Shown here one piece after another: positions 33,888-45,394 of a stretch of DNA of 64,000 nucleotides. Location: the NCBI GenBank assembly GCA_028752905.1, contig JAQNBH010000015.1, forward strand, positions 650,667-714,666, written 5' to 3'. Each line of letters opens with the position of its first letter. Within the stretch, counting starts at the first letter, position 1. Position numbers and translations under genes: made by a program. This DNA comes from Cladorhizidae sp. MBARI D1340-BT2 (taxonomy: Eukaryota > Porifera > Demospongiae > Poecilosclerida > Cladorhizidae). The notes below the pieces were generated by a model. It was not told where the DNA came from. It did no database searches and saw only the letters and a list, made by a program, of their open reading frames with translations.

Positions 33888-35035
33888 TTGACCCAGACTA
33901 GCTGGCTCTATCAGCTAGGGCAGACCCAGACTAGCCGGCTCTATCAGCTAGGGCAGACCCAGACTAGCCGGCTCTATCAGCTAGGGCAGACCCAGACTAG
34001 CCGGCTCTATCAGCTAGGGCAGACCCAGACTAGCCGGCTCTATCAGCTAGGGCAGACCCAGACTAGCCGGCTCTATCAGCTAGGGCAGACCCAGACTAGC
34101 CGGCTCTATCAGCTAGGGCAGACCCAGACTAGCTGGCTCTATCAGCTAGGGCAGACCCAGACTAGCCGGCTCTATCAGCTAGGGCAGACCCAGACTAGCC
34201 GGCTCTATCAGCTAGGGCAGACCCAGACTAGCCGGCTCTATCAGCTAGGGCAGACCCAGACTAGCCGGCTCTATCAGCTAGGGCAGACCCAGACTAGCCG
34301 GCTCTATCAGCTAGGGCAGACCCAGACTAGCTGGCTCTATCAGCTAGGGCAGACCCAGACTAGCTGGCTCTATCAGCTAGGGCAGACCCAGACTAGCCGG
34401 CTCTATCAGCTAGGGCAGACCCAGACTAGCTGGCTCTATCAGCTAGGGCAGACCCAGACTAGCCGGCTCTATCAGCTAGGGCAGACCCAGACTAGCCGGC
34501 TCTATCAGCTAGGGCAGACCCAGACTAGCCGGCTCTATCAGCTAGGGCAGACCCAGACTAGCTGGCTCTATCAGCTAGGGCAGACCCAGACTAGCCGGCT
34601 CTATCAGCTAGGGCAGACCCAGACTAGCCGGCTCTATCAGCTAGGGCAGACCCAGACTAGCCGGCTCTATCAGCTAGGGCAGACCCAGACTAGCCGGCTC
34701 TATCAGCTAGGGCAGACCCAGACTAGCCGGCTCTATCAGCTAGGGCAGACCCAGACTAGCCGGCTCTATCAGCTAGGGCAGACCCAGACTAGCTGGCTCT
34801 ATCAGCTAGGGCAGACCCAGACTAGCCGGCTCTATCAGCTAGGGCAGACCCAGACTAGCCGGCTCTATCAGCTAGGGCAGACCCAGACTAGCTGGCTCTA
34901 TCAGCTAGGGCAGACCCAGACTAGCTGGCTCTATCAGCTAGGGCAGACCCAGACTAGCCGGCTCTATCAGCTAGGGCAGACCCAGACTAGCTGGCTCTAT
35001 CAGCTAGGGCAGACCCAGACTAGCCGGCTCTATAG
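33888..35035. repeat. 33-bp array, about 35 near-identical units
   Basis: Unit gcagacccagactagccggc plus tctatcagctagg. Apart from the edges, the only variable position is CCGG versus CTGG. Because 33 is divisible by 3 and the unit lacks a stop in one frame, a 404-codon frame runs through it (11-residue repeat QTQTSRLYQLG). Nothing suggests this is translated: it is intronic to, and antisense of, TRIP11. Confidence 0.96.
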
Positions 35036-35207
35036 GGCCACATGGCACAAGGTTATGCACCTGATGCAGGGTGATGCAGGGTGTGTTATACATATGGTGT
35101 GAGTAGCAAGTGAATGGGATTGTTATCACAATATTTTGTAACTGTGCATTGTCAACTAGTACCACCCACACACACCCACCCCACCCCAAGCTGTGTAAGC
35201 TGTGTAC

Positions 35208-35289
35208 CTGTCCACCAGCGCTGACTCTGCACTAGACAATGGCTTCCTGACTCCACTTCCTTCTTCTAGCAGTAGCTGTAACCTGCACA
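35208..35289 (-). CDS. TRIP11: TRIP11/GMAP-210 exon before the GRAB exon
   Basis: 82-nt exon with acceptor ttgattcag and donor GACAG then GTACAC. It reads CRLQLLLEEGSGVRKPLSSA then ESALVD and completes an Arg codon in the GRAB exon, giving ALVDRDLVKNL, which aligns with the vertebrate linker VDK...RNL. A second acceptor seven bases downstream (gtgcag) would break the phase with the preceding exon, so 35289 was chosen. This stretch ends the coiled coil. Confidence 0.75.
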
Positions 35290-35319
35290 CTGAATCAACA
35301 GCAACAAATTTAGTAGCAC

Positions 35320-35800
35320 ACACATACCATACTCACCACACACACATCATACTCACCACACACATCATACTCACCACACACACATCATACTCACCACACA
35401 CATCATACTCACCACACACATCATACTCACCACACACATCATACTCACCACACACACATCATACTCATCACACGCACATCATACTCACCACACACATCAT
35501 ACTCACCACACACATCATACTCACCACACACACATCATACTCACCACACACATCATACTCACCACACACATCATACTCACCACACACACATCATACTCAC
35601 CACACACATACTCACCACACACATCATACTCACCACACACATCATACTCGCCACACACACATCATACTCACCACACACATCATAGTCACCACACACACAT
35701 CATACTCACCACACACACATCATACTCACCACACACACATCATACTCACCACACACACATCATACTCACCACACACATCAAACTCACCAAACATCATTTG
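35320..35800. repeat. 18/20-bp minisatellite with GTGAGT on the TRIP11 strand
   Basis: Unit acacacatcatactcacc with an extra ac in some copies. On the TRIP11 sense strand each unit reads GTG-GTGAGTATG, a near-perfect 5' splice-site match repeated about 25 times. It lies about 30 bp upstream of the 35289 exon acceptor. Confidence 0.94.
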
Positions 35801-35832
35801 GCGAGCAAACATGTTATTGCTGCACATGGCAA

Positions 35833-35895
35833 TAACATGCATGTATGTATGCATGCATGTATGTATGTATGCATGTATGTATGTATGCATGTATT
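35833..35895. repeat. (ATGT/ATGC)n microsatellite
   Basis: Tetranucleotide tract of atgtatgtatgcatgc type. Confidence 0.9.
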
Positions 35896-36039
35896 GACTG
35901 TATGTTCACCCGTATAAACATATGAATGGGTCACCTTAAATAATGCGGGCGTACGTAAATCGCTCACCAACCACTATAAAACCAGAACATGTTGATGAAT
36001 TAAGTATGTCCATCTCTTCTTCCTGACAGCCACACAGTC

Positions 36040-36890
36040 CACTACCATTTGTGACCTCACCTATAATGAAGACTACATAGCTCCTCTGCCACTACCATAT
36101 GTGACCTCACCTATAATGAAGACTACATAGCTCCTCTGCCACTCCATATGTGACCTCACCTATAATGAAGACTACATAGCTCCTCTGCCCTGTCATATGT
36201 GACCTCACCTATAATGAAGACTGCATAGCTCCTCTGCCACTACCATATGTGACCTCATGTGACCTCACCTATAATGAAGACTGCATAGCTCCTATGCCAC
36301 TACCATATGTGACCTCACCTATAATGAAGACTACATAGCTCCTCTGCCACTCCATATGTGACCTCACCTATAATGAAGACTACATAGCTCCTCTGCCACT
36401 ACCATATGTGACCTCACCTATAATGAAGACTACATAGCTCCTCTGCCACTACCATATGTGACCTCACCTATAATGAAGACTACATAGCTCCTCTGCCACT
36501 ACCATATGTGACCTCACCTATAATGAAGACTAGATAGCTCCTCTGCCACTACCATATGTGACCTCACCTATAATGAAGACTACATAGCTCCTCTGCCACT
36601 ACCATATGTGACCTCACCTATAATGAAGACTACATAGCTCCTCTGCCACTACCATGTGACCTCACCTATAATGAAGACTACATAGCTCCTCTGCCACTAC
36701 CATATGTGACCTCACCTATAATGAAGACTAGATAGCTCCTCTGCCACTCCATACGTAACCTCACCTATAATGAAGACTACATAGCTCATCTGCCACTACC
36801 ATATGTGACCTCACCTATAATGAAGACTACATAGCTCCTCTGCCACTACCATATGTGACCTCGCCTATAATGAAGACTATACACAAGAGA
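36040..36890. repeat. 50-bp minisatellite in a TRIP11 intron (about 17 units)
   Basis: Unit tgccactaccatatgtgacc, tcacctataatgaagactac, atagctcctc. On the TRIP11 strand it contains TTATAG then GTGAGGTCAC, a donor-like (and acceptor-like) motif in every copy. Confidence 0.95.
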
Positions 36891-37049
36891 CTGTGGCTGC
36901 AAATGGCTGCAACTCACCTGCCGCTACTATAGGAAAGCACTTACTGTTAGGACGTAGTAGGTGTGGGCGTGTGTGATAAAAAAGGGGCAGAGGCTACTGC
37001 AGCTTTGATTTGCGTTCTTAAAGAAATGTTGCAGCTATAACTATCACCT

Positions 37050-37220
37050 GAAGGATGCATGCATACATGCATACACACACATGCATACACACACATGCAT
37101 ACGCACACAGTGCATACATGCATACATGCATACGCACACAGTGCATACACACAGTGCATACATGCATACACACATGCATACACATACATGCATATACACA
37201 GTGCATACATGTATATAAAT
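37050..37220. repeat. CA/TGCA-rich simple repeat
   Basis: Mixed catacatgcatacacaca tract, about 100 bp beyond the donor of the 37316-37519 exon. Confidence 0.85.
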
Positions 37221-37315
37221 TATATACATCATATGAACAATAAAAGTGTGTCAGTGATAAGATTATCTCAAGACCATATCTATCCTATATGTATGTGTGT
37301 TTGTATGTATGGTAC

Positions 37316-37519
37316 CTTCTTGGTTCAGCTGAGTGACTATGGAGTCTCTGGCGTCCAGCTCTTGGTTGAGCAGTGCTGCCGCTTCTGCTACGGTGCGTGC
37401 TTCCTCCAACTCAGAGTGCATGGCTGCATAGCTCGCGTTCAAATGTTGGCACTCGGACAAGGAGTCAGCTAGCTCAAGCTGCGATCTCTTCAGAGCTTCC
37501 CCCAGCTCAGAAGCTTGGT
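37316..37519 (-). CDS. TRIP11: TRIP11/GMAP-210 coiled-coil exon
   Basis: Acceptor tacatgcag; the exon reads DQASELGEALKRSQLELADS, continues through CQHLNASYAAMHSELEEART and ends TQLNQE with donor GAAG then GTACCA. It has heptad-like Leu/Ala spacing with abundant Glu/Lys, i.e. a coiled coil, and follows the [11 protein letters not shown] segment as in vertebrate GMAP-210. Enters with two bases, leaves in phase 1; both neighbours match. Confidence 0.85.
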
Positions 37520-37609
37520 CTGCATGTACGCACGCACACACATATGTACACACACCAATCAGATTACTTAATGTCATCTGTAAGCCTACGAGCTGTAGCA
37601 TCCTGTGAC

Positions 37610-38560
37610 AGCATTGGTCATGCACAAATAGCATTACCAATGCACAGATAGCATTGGCCATGTACAGATAGCATTGGCCATGCACAGACAGCACTGGTCA
37701 TGCACATACAGCATTGGCCATGCACAGACAGCATTGGCCATGCACAGATAGCATTGGCCATGCACAGATAGCATTGGCCATGTACAGATAGCATTGGCCA
37801 TGCACAGACTGCATTGGCCATGCGCACAGACAGCATTGGCCATGTACAGATAGCATTGGCCATACACAGATAGCATTGGCCATGCACAGACTGCATTGGC
37901 CATGCACAGACAGCATTGGCCATGCACAGATAGCATTGGCCATGCACAGATAGCATTGGCCATGCACAGACAGCATTGGCCATGCACAGACTGCATTGGC
38001 CATGCACAGACAGCATTGGCCATGCACATAGCATTGGCCATGCACAGATAGCATTGCCCATGCACAGACAGCATTGGCCATGCACAGACTGCATTGGCCA
38101 TGCACAGACAGCATTGGCCATGCACATAGCATTGGCCATGCACAGATAGCATTGGCCATGCACAGACAGCATTGGCCATGCACAGACTGCATTGGCCATG
38201 CACAGACAGCATTGGCCATGCACAGATAGCATTGGCCATGCACAGACTGCATTGGCCATGCACAGACAGCATTGGCCATGCACAGATAGCATTGGCCATG
38301 CACAGACAGCATTGGCCATGCACAGATAGCATTGGCCATGCACAGACAGCATTGGCCATGCACAGACTGCATTGGCCATGCACAGACAGCATTGGACATG
38401 CACAGACAGCATTGGCCATGCACAGATAGCTTTGGCCATGCACAGATAGCATTGGCCATGCACAGATAGCATTGGCCATGCACAGATAGCATTGGCCATG
38501 CACAGACAGCATTGGCCATGCGCACAGATAGCATTGGCCATGCACAGATAGCATTGGTGA
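37610..38560. repeat. 20-bp minisatellite in a TRIP11 intron (about 47 units)
   Basis: Unit cagatagcattggccatgca with cagaca/cagact/cagata variants. The 20-bp period leaves long frames open on the minus strand (repeating CAWPMLSVHGQC), which are artefacts. The array ends 90 bp before the exon at 37519. Confidence 0.96.
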
Positions 38561-38599
38561 TATTGACTGTCAATAAAGAAGTGAAACAAGATCGTATAC

Positions 38600-38860
38600 A
38601 TATATGTTGACATAACATACCCATACATGTATATGGTGACATAACATACCCATATATGGTGACATAACATACCCATATGTATGGTGACATCAAACATTTT
38701 GGTGACTACCTTGTAGCTGATTAGTGTATAAGGTACAAGGTCCTCCAGATACTGGTCAGGTCCATTCTCGCCCCCCTCCCCTACAGACTAGTCCCTGTCC
38801 TATTTCTATTGTTTGATGTGTTGTATTTGATATTATTGTTGTCTCTCTATATTATAGGCC
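38600..38860. other. Short repeats and unique intron DNA
   Basis: A 24-bp unit (ggtgacataacatacccatat) occurs about three times at 38605-38690; the rest is unique. Confidence 0.5.
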
Positions 38861-39490
38861 ATGAAGGCCAGCTGTAGGTCATGTAGGCCAGCTATAGGCC
38901 ATGTAGGCCAGCTGTAGGCCAGCTATAGGCCAGCTGTAGGCCAGCTATAGGCCATCTAGGCCAACTGCAGGCCAGCTGTAAGCCAGCTGTAGGTTAGCAG
39001 TAGGTCACCAGTAGGTCAGAAGTAGGTCAGTTGTCGGCCAGCTATAGGTCAGTTGTAGGCCAGCTGTAGGTCAGTTGTAGGCCAGCTGTAGGTCAGTTGT
39101 AGGCCAGTTGTAGGCCAGCTGTAGGTCAGTTGTAGGCCAGCTATAGGTCAGTTGTAGGTCAGTTGTAGGCCAGCTGTAGGTCAGTTGTAGGACAGCTATA
39201 GGTCAGTTGTAGGCCAGCTGTAGGTCAGTTGTAGGCCAGCTGTAGGTCAGTTGTAAGCCAGCTGTAGGTCAGTTGTAGGACAGCTATAGGTCAGTTGTAG
39301 GCCTGCTGTAGGTCAGTTGTAGGCCAGCTGTAGGTCAGTTGTGGGCCAGCTATAGGTCAGTTGTAGGCCAGCAGTCAGTCAGTTGTAGGCCAGCTGTAGA
39401 TGTAGATCAGCTGTACATGTAGTCAGCTGTACATGTAGGTCAGCTGCAGGCCAGCTGTGCATGTAGGTCAGCTGCAGGTCAGCTGTACAT
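38861..39490. repeat. 11/22-bp degenerate repeat
   Basis: Repeats of gtaggccagct and gtaggtcagtt alternate over about 600 bp. The most degenerate units are at the ends (gtacatgtaggtcagctg). Confidence 0.92.
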
Positions 39491-39589
39491 CAGGTGTAGG
39501 CCAGAGCTACAGCAGCTGAGCAGTCTTCTCAAGGCTGAGTTCCTGTGACTTCAGTATGAGTCTTGTCTCTTAACAAGTTTTCCAACTTG

Positions 39590-39735
39590 TTGCTTGTTGT
39601 ACTGGACACAAGTTAGCAAATGTGCTTCATTCGAGTCAGCCCTTGCCAGAGCTGCAGTCTCCTTCAAGGAGGCAAAAGCTTCCCAGGGGAACTCCAGAAC
39701 TAAGCAAATGCTCTTCAAATGCTCCAGTACAAACA
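39590..39735 (-). other. Unassigned open segment in a TRIP11 intron
   Basis: The minus strand is open for about 57 codons in single-copy DNA and reads with coiled-coil-like composition (VLEHLKS near the start, then SLKETAALARADSNEA). It resembles a TRIP11 exon, but no acceptor/donor pair fits the phase-1 gap between the exons at 44863-45013 and 37316-37519. It could be a relic, an alternative exon, or chance. The plus strand is also open here. Confidence 0.2.
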
Positions 39736-39930
39736 GTAAGTGTAGAATACCTGTTATATCAGGCCGCCAGGCTTAGTCTAGAATACCTGTTATATCAGGC
39801 CAGTCTTAGTCTAGAATACATGTTATATCAGGACAGGCACAGTCTAGAATACCTGTTATATCAGGAAAGATAGTGTAGAATACCTGTTATATCAGAACAG
39901 GCATAGTCTAGAATACCTGTTATATCAGGA
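39735..39930. repeat. About 31-bp repeat (6 units)
   Basis: Unit agtctagaatacctgttata plus tcaggacaggc with small indels. Confidence 0.88.
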
Positions 39931-40144
39931 CAGGTAGATGAGCTCTTCAACACACACACACACATACATACTTTATATACTGTATGAGCCATACAAGTGT
40001 GTGTATGTGTGTGTGTGATGGGATACAAGTGACCGCCGACAACCACTCACACGACCGCCGACAACCACTCACACTAGATCTCTCCACAAACACACCTGAC
40101 CACACCCAACTCAGTCAAACCTTCCCTACTTGACCACACACAAA

Positions 40145-40430
40145 TGCAAGAGCAGCAGGGGTGTCGTCAGCACACACACATAAACATACATACCACTGGT
40201 GCAGCTGTAGTGGGTGTCATCAGCACACTCACATAAACATACACACACCACTGGTGCAGCTGTAGTGGGTGTCATCAGCACACTCACATAAACATACACA
40301 CCACTGGTGCAGCTGTAGTGGGTGTCATCAGCACATAAACACACATACATACCGCTGGTGCAGCTGTATTGGGTGTCATCAGCACATACACACACGCATA
40401 CACACCACTGGTGCAGCTGCATTGGGTGTC
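40145..40430. repeat. About 55-bp repeat (5 units)
   Basis: Unit accactggtgcagctgtagt, gggtgtcatcagcacactca, cataaacatacac. Edges differ. Confidence 0.9.
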
Positions 40431-40634
40431 ATCTCATATAATATCTAGCAGAGAGAGAGAGAACACGCTGGCTATTCGACTCCCCAGGCCATTAGCTTAG
40501 AGCTGTAATTAGTCAAGCTGCATGTATGTACCAAAAAGCACTTACATGTACATGTATGTAGGAAAAAGAGAGCGGCTGTCTTGTCTGAACATCTTCAGAA
40601 TATAACCTCACTGCCAAATACAGGGACATCACGC

Positions 40635-41912
40635 CGTACATGCATGCGTGCATCCATCCATGCATGCATCCATGCATGCGTGTGTCCATGCATGCGTGCA
40701 TCCATCCATGCGTGCATCCATGCATGCGTGCGTCCATGCATGCGTGCGTCCATGCATGCGTGCGTCCATCCATGCATGCATCCATGCATGCGTGCGTCCA
40801 TGCATGCGTGCGTCCATCCATGCATGCGTGCATCCATCCATGCGTGCATCCATGCATGCGTGCGTCCATGCATGCGTGCGTCCATCCATGCATGCATCCA
40901 TGCATGCGTGCGTCCATGCATGCGTGCGTCCATGCATGCGTGCGTCCATGCATGCGTGCGTCCATGCATGCGTCCATGCATGTGTGCGTCCATTCAAGCG
41001 TGTGTCCATGCATGCGTGCATCCATGCATGCGTGCGTCCATCCATGCATGCATCCATGCATGCGTGCGTCCATGCATGCGTGCGTCCATCCATGCATGCA
41101 TCCATGCATGCGTCCATTCATGCATGCGTGCGTCCATGCATGCGTGTGTCCATGCATGCATGCGTCCATGCATGCGTGTGTCCATGCATGCGTGCGTCCA
41201 TGCATGCGTGTGTCCATGCATGCGTGTGTCCATGCATGCGTGTGTCCATGCATGCATGTGTCCATGCATGCGTGTGTCCATGCATGCGTGCGTCCATGCA
41301 TGTGTGCGTCCATGCGTGCGTCCATCCATGCATGCGTGCATCCATCCATGCGTGCATCCATGCATGCGTGCGTCCATGCATGCGTGCGTCCATCCATGCA
41401 TGCATCCATGCATGCGTGCGTCCATGCATGCGTGCGTCCATGCATGCGTCCATGCATGCGTGCGTCCATGCATGCGTGCATGCGTCCATGCATGTGTGCG
41501 TCCATTCAAGCGTGTGTCCATGCATGCGTGCGTCCATGCATGCGTGCGTCCATCCATGCATGCATCCATGCATGCATCCATCCATGCGTGCGTCCATGCA
41601 TGCGTGCGTCCATGCATGCGTCCATCCATGCATGCATCCATGCATGCGTGCGTCCATTCATGCATGCGTGCGTCCATGCATGCGTGTGTCCATGCATGCG
41701 TGTGTCCATGCATGCGTGTGTCCATGCATGCATGTGTCCATGCATGCGTGCGTCCATGCATGCATGCGTCCATGCATGTGTGCGTCCATGCATGCATGTC
41801 TCCATGCATGCGTGCGTCCATGCATGCGTGCGTCCATGCATGCGTGCGTCCATGCATGCGTGCGTCCATGCATGCGTGCGTCCATGCATGCGTGCATCCA
41901 TGCATGCGTGCC
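40635..41912. repeat. 16/12-bp TGCATGCGTGCGTCCA array
   Basis: Units tgcatgcgtgcgtcca (16 bp) and tgcatgcgtcca or tgcatgcatcca (12 bp) mix over 1.3 kb. Nearly all variation is CG to TG or CA. No unit contains a stop codon in any frame on either strand, which explains the very long overlapping frames (over 300 codons on both strands); none should be annotated. The unit is partly palindromic (tgcatgca). Confidence 0.96.
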
Positions 41913-42007
41913 ACACGTACATAAGTGTGAACAATATTTAACGAGCATTACCCATTTTAGTGTTTTGCTGAAAAACTCGTCATCAGATACTAAAGAATGG
42001 ACGCATC

Positions 42008-42592
42008 ATACTCGCTGGGCCTGGAGGGTGCTGGGCCTGGAGGGTGCTGGACCTGGAGGGTGCTGGACCTGGAGGGTGCTGGACCTGGAGGGTGCTGGAC
42101 CTGGAGGGTGCTGGGCCTGCTTGGGCCTGGAGGGTGCTGGGCCTGGAGGGTGCTTGGGTCTGGAGGGTGCTTGGGTCTGGAGGGTGCTGGATCTGGAGGG
42201 TGCTTGGGCCTGGAGGGTGCTGGGCCTGGAGGGTGCTTGGGTCTGGAGGGTGCTTGGGTCTGGAGGGTGCTGGATCTGGAGGGTGCTTGGGCCTGGAGGG
42301 TGCTGGGCCTGGAGGGTGCTTGGGTCTGGAGGGTGCTGAGCCTGGAGGGTGCTGGATCTGGAGGGTGCTGGGCCTGGAGGGTGCTTGGGTCTGGAGGGTG
42401 CTTGAGTCTGGAGGGTGCTGGATCTGGAGGGTGCTTGGGCCTGGAGGGTGCTGGGCCTGGAGGGTGCTGGATCTGGAGGGTGCTTGGGCCTGGAGGGTGT
42501 TGGGCTTGGAGGGTGCTGGATCTGGAGGGTGCTTGGGCCTGGAGGGTGCTGGGCTTGGAGGGTGCTGGGTCTGGAGGGTGCTTGGGTCTGAA
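42008..42592. repeat. 16/17-bp G-rich minisatellite (about 36 units)
   Basis: Unit ggagggtgctgggcct or ggagggtgcttgggtct. The plus strand has GGG every 6-8 bases, suited to G-quadruplexes. The TRIP11 strand is pyrimidine-rich and reads CACCCTCCAG, which resembles a 3' splice site in each unit. Confidence 0.95.
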
Positions 42593-42689
42593 CTCCTTTG
42601 CTTACTGAAGTGTTTCAAGGAGCAGTGTAATTGAACCCACAAGGCTGAACTTTGCACTCCCAATGGTCCCTACTTTCCATAGGGTGCTC

Positions 42690-44748
42690 CATAGCACTTG
42701 TGGTAGTGCCCTCCTCATGCACACAGACATAGCCAGAGCCATGAGGCTTGTGGTAGTGCCCTCCTCATGCACACAGACATAGCCAGAGCCATGAGGCTTG
42801 TGGTAGTGCCCTCCTCATGCACACAGACATAGCCAGAGCCATGAGGCTTGTGGTAGTGTCCTCCTCATGCACACACACATAGCCAGAGCCATGAGGCTTG
42901 TGGTAGTGCCCTCCTCATGCACACAGACATAGCCAGAGCCATGAGGCTTGTGGTAGTGTCCTCCTCATGCACACACACATAGCCAGAGCCATGAGGCTTG
43001 TGGTAGTGCCCTCCTCATGCACACACACATAGCCAGAGCCATGAGGCTTGTGGTAGTGTCCTCCTCATGCACACACACATAGCCAGAGCCATGAGGCTTG
43101 TGGTAGTGCCCTCCTCATGCACACAGACATAGCCAGAGCCATGAGGCTTGTGGTAGTGTCCTCCTCATGCACACACACATAGCCAGAGCCATGAGGCTTG
43201 TGGTAGTGTCCTCCTCATGCACACAGACATAGCCAGAGCCATGAGGCTTGTGGTAGTGTCCTCCTCATGCACACAGACATAGCCAGAGCCATGAGGCTTG
43301 TGGTAGTGTCCTCCTCATGCACACACACATAGCCAGAGCCATGAGGCTTGTGGTAGTGTCCTCCTCATGCACACACACATAGCCAGAGCCATGAGGCTTG
43401 TGGTAGTGCCCTCCTCATGCACACAGACATAGCCAGAGCCATGAGGCTTGTGGTAGTGCCCTCCTCATGCACACAGACATAGCCAGAGCCATGAGGCTTG
43501 TGGTAGTGTCCTCATGCACACACACATAGCCAGAGCCATGAGGCGTGTGGTAGTGTCCTCCTCATGCACACAGACATAGCCAGAGCCATGAGGCTTGTGG
43601 TAGTGTCCTCATGCACACACACATAGCCAGAGCCATGAGGCGTGTGGTAGTGTCCTCCTCATGCACACAGACATAGCCAGAGCCATGAGGCTTGTGGTAG
43701 TGTCCTCCTCATGCACACACACATAGCCAGAGCCATGAGGCTTGTGGTAGTGTCCTCCTCATGCACACACACATAGCCAGAGCCATGAAGCTTGTGGTAG
43801 TGCCCTCCTCATGCACACAGACATAGCCAGAGCCATGAGGCTTGTGGTAGTGTCCTCCTCATGCACACACACATAGCCAGAGCCATGAGGCTTGTGGTAG
43901 TGCCCTCCTCATGCACACAGACATAGCCAGAGCCATGAGGCTTGTGGTAGTGTCCTCCTCATGCACACACACATAGCCAGAGCCATGAGGCTTGTGGTAG
44001 TGCCCTCACAGACATAGCCAGAGCCATGAGGCTTGTGGTGGTGCCCTCCTCATGCACACAGACATACAGTGTAGCCAGAGCCATGAGGCTTGTGGTAGTG
44101 TCCTCCTCATGCACACAGACATAGCCAGAGCCATGAGGCTTGTGGCAGTGCCCTCCTCATGCACACAGACATAGCCAGAGCCATGAGGCTTGTGGTAGTG
44201 TCCTCCTCATGCACACAGACATAGCCAGAGCCATGAGGCTTGTGGTAGTGTCCTCCTCATGCACACAGACATAGCCAGAGCCATGAGGCTTGTGGTAGTG
44301 TCCTCATGCACACAGACATAGCCAGAGCCATGAGGCTTGTGGCAGTGCCCTCCTCATGCACACACACATAGCCAGAGCCATGAGGCTTGTGGTAGTGCCC
44401 TCCTCATGCACACAGACATAGCCAGAGCCATGAGGCTTGTGGTAGTGTCCTCCTCATGCACACAGACATAGCCAGAGCCATGAGGCTTGTGGTAGTGCCC
44501 TCCTCATGCACACACACATAGCCAGAGCCATGAGGCTTGTGGTAGTGTCCTCCTCATGCATACACACATAGCCAGAGCCATGAGGCTTGTGGTAGTGCCC
44601 TCCTCATGCACACACACATAGCCAGAGCCATGAGGCTTGTGGTAGTGTCCTCCTCATGCACACACACATAGCCAGAGCCATGAGGCTTGTGGTAGTGCCC
44701 TCCTCATGCACACAGACATAGCCAGAGCCATGAGGCTTGTGGTAGTGC
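42690..44748. repeat. 50-bp minisatellite in a TRIP11 intron (about 41 units)
   Basis: Unit acacagacatagccagagcc, atgaggcttgtggtagtgcc, ctcctcatgc. Variants are acaga/acaca and tgccc/tgtcc. Several units lack one ctc. It starts about 115 bp beyond the donor of the 44863-45013 exon. Confidence 0.96.
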
Positions 44749-44862
44749 AGAGGTCAACAAATGCTACTGCACTCCCTGGTAGGCAAGCTATGCAGTTAGA
44801 ACTATGATCTCATGAATATATGTATGAGATCATATATTGCACCACACCCCTTCCCTCAATAC

Positions 44863-45013
44863 CTCGTTGAAGGTGTTCCAGAACATTCTGTAAGTTGTCC
44901 ATGGACTCGGCATTCTGTTCAGCTTGCTGCTGGGCATTGCTCATGCAAAGAAGTGCATCATCTCTCTGCTCTCTCAAGTCTGCCACCTCCCTCTCCAAGC
45001 TGTCTCTACTCCT
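44863..45013 (-). CDS. TRIP11: TRIP11/GMAP-210 coiled-coil exon ([10 protein letters not shown])
   Basis: Exon reads [20 protein letters not shown] and continues to [15 protein letters not shown]. It aligns clearly with the vertebrate GMAP-210 segment QRDETALQ...SLANLQMVLEHFQ, close to the GRAB domain. The acceptor is gtagtcag (45014-45016), preceded by a 300-bp CA tract instead of a normal pyrimidine tract. An acceptor four bases upstream (gtgtag) would be out of phase with the previous exon. Donor CGAG then GTATTG; phases 0 in, 1 out. Confidence 0.87.
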
Positions 45014-45017
45014 CTGA

Positions 45018-45019
<2 letters not shown>

Positions 45020-45056
<37 letters not shown>

Positions 45057-45345
45057 CACACACACACACACATACACACACACACACACAGACACACATA
45101 GACACACACACACATAGACACACACACACACACATACACACACACACACACACACATAGACACACACACATACACACACACACACACATAGACACACAAA
45201 CACACACACACATACACACACACACACAGACACACATAGACACACACACACACACACACATAGACACACACACACACATAGACACACACACACACAGACA
45301 CACAGACACACACACAGACACACACACACACACATAGACATACAA
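45020..45345. repeat. CA-rich microsatellite next to an acceptor
   Basis: Interrupted (CA)n with cacatagacaca and cagacaca variants. On the TRIP11 strand this is (TG)n directly before the acceptor of the 45013 exon. Confidence 0.95.
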
Positions 45346-45394
45346 TAAAGTCTTGTCATGAATGTAATTAGTGACATATCCAATTTTGCCTCTT

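Noticed and set aside
33888..35102. 404-codon plus-strand frame (QTQTSRLYQLG repeats)
   Set aside because: It is a by-product of a stop-free 33-bp unit, antisense within a TRIP11 intron. Its single variable site follows CpG decay, not codon position.
35276..35285. Alternative acceptor gtgcag for the 35208-35289 exon
   Set aside because: The resulting phase does not fit the preceding exon; the acceptor seven bases upstream does.
37618..38697. Three overlapping minus-strand frames of 300-360 codons (CAWPMLSVHGQC)
   Set aside because: All come from one 20-bp unit without stops. Three frames open at once is the mark of a repeat, not a gene.
40513..42339. Overlapping frames of 300-560 codons on both strands (HACVHACVRP, HGRTHAWTHACMD)
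   Set aside because: The TGCATGCGTGCGTCCA unit has no stop codon in any frame on either strand, so every frame is open.
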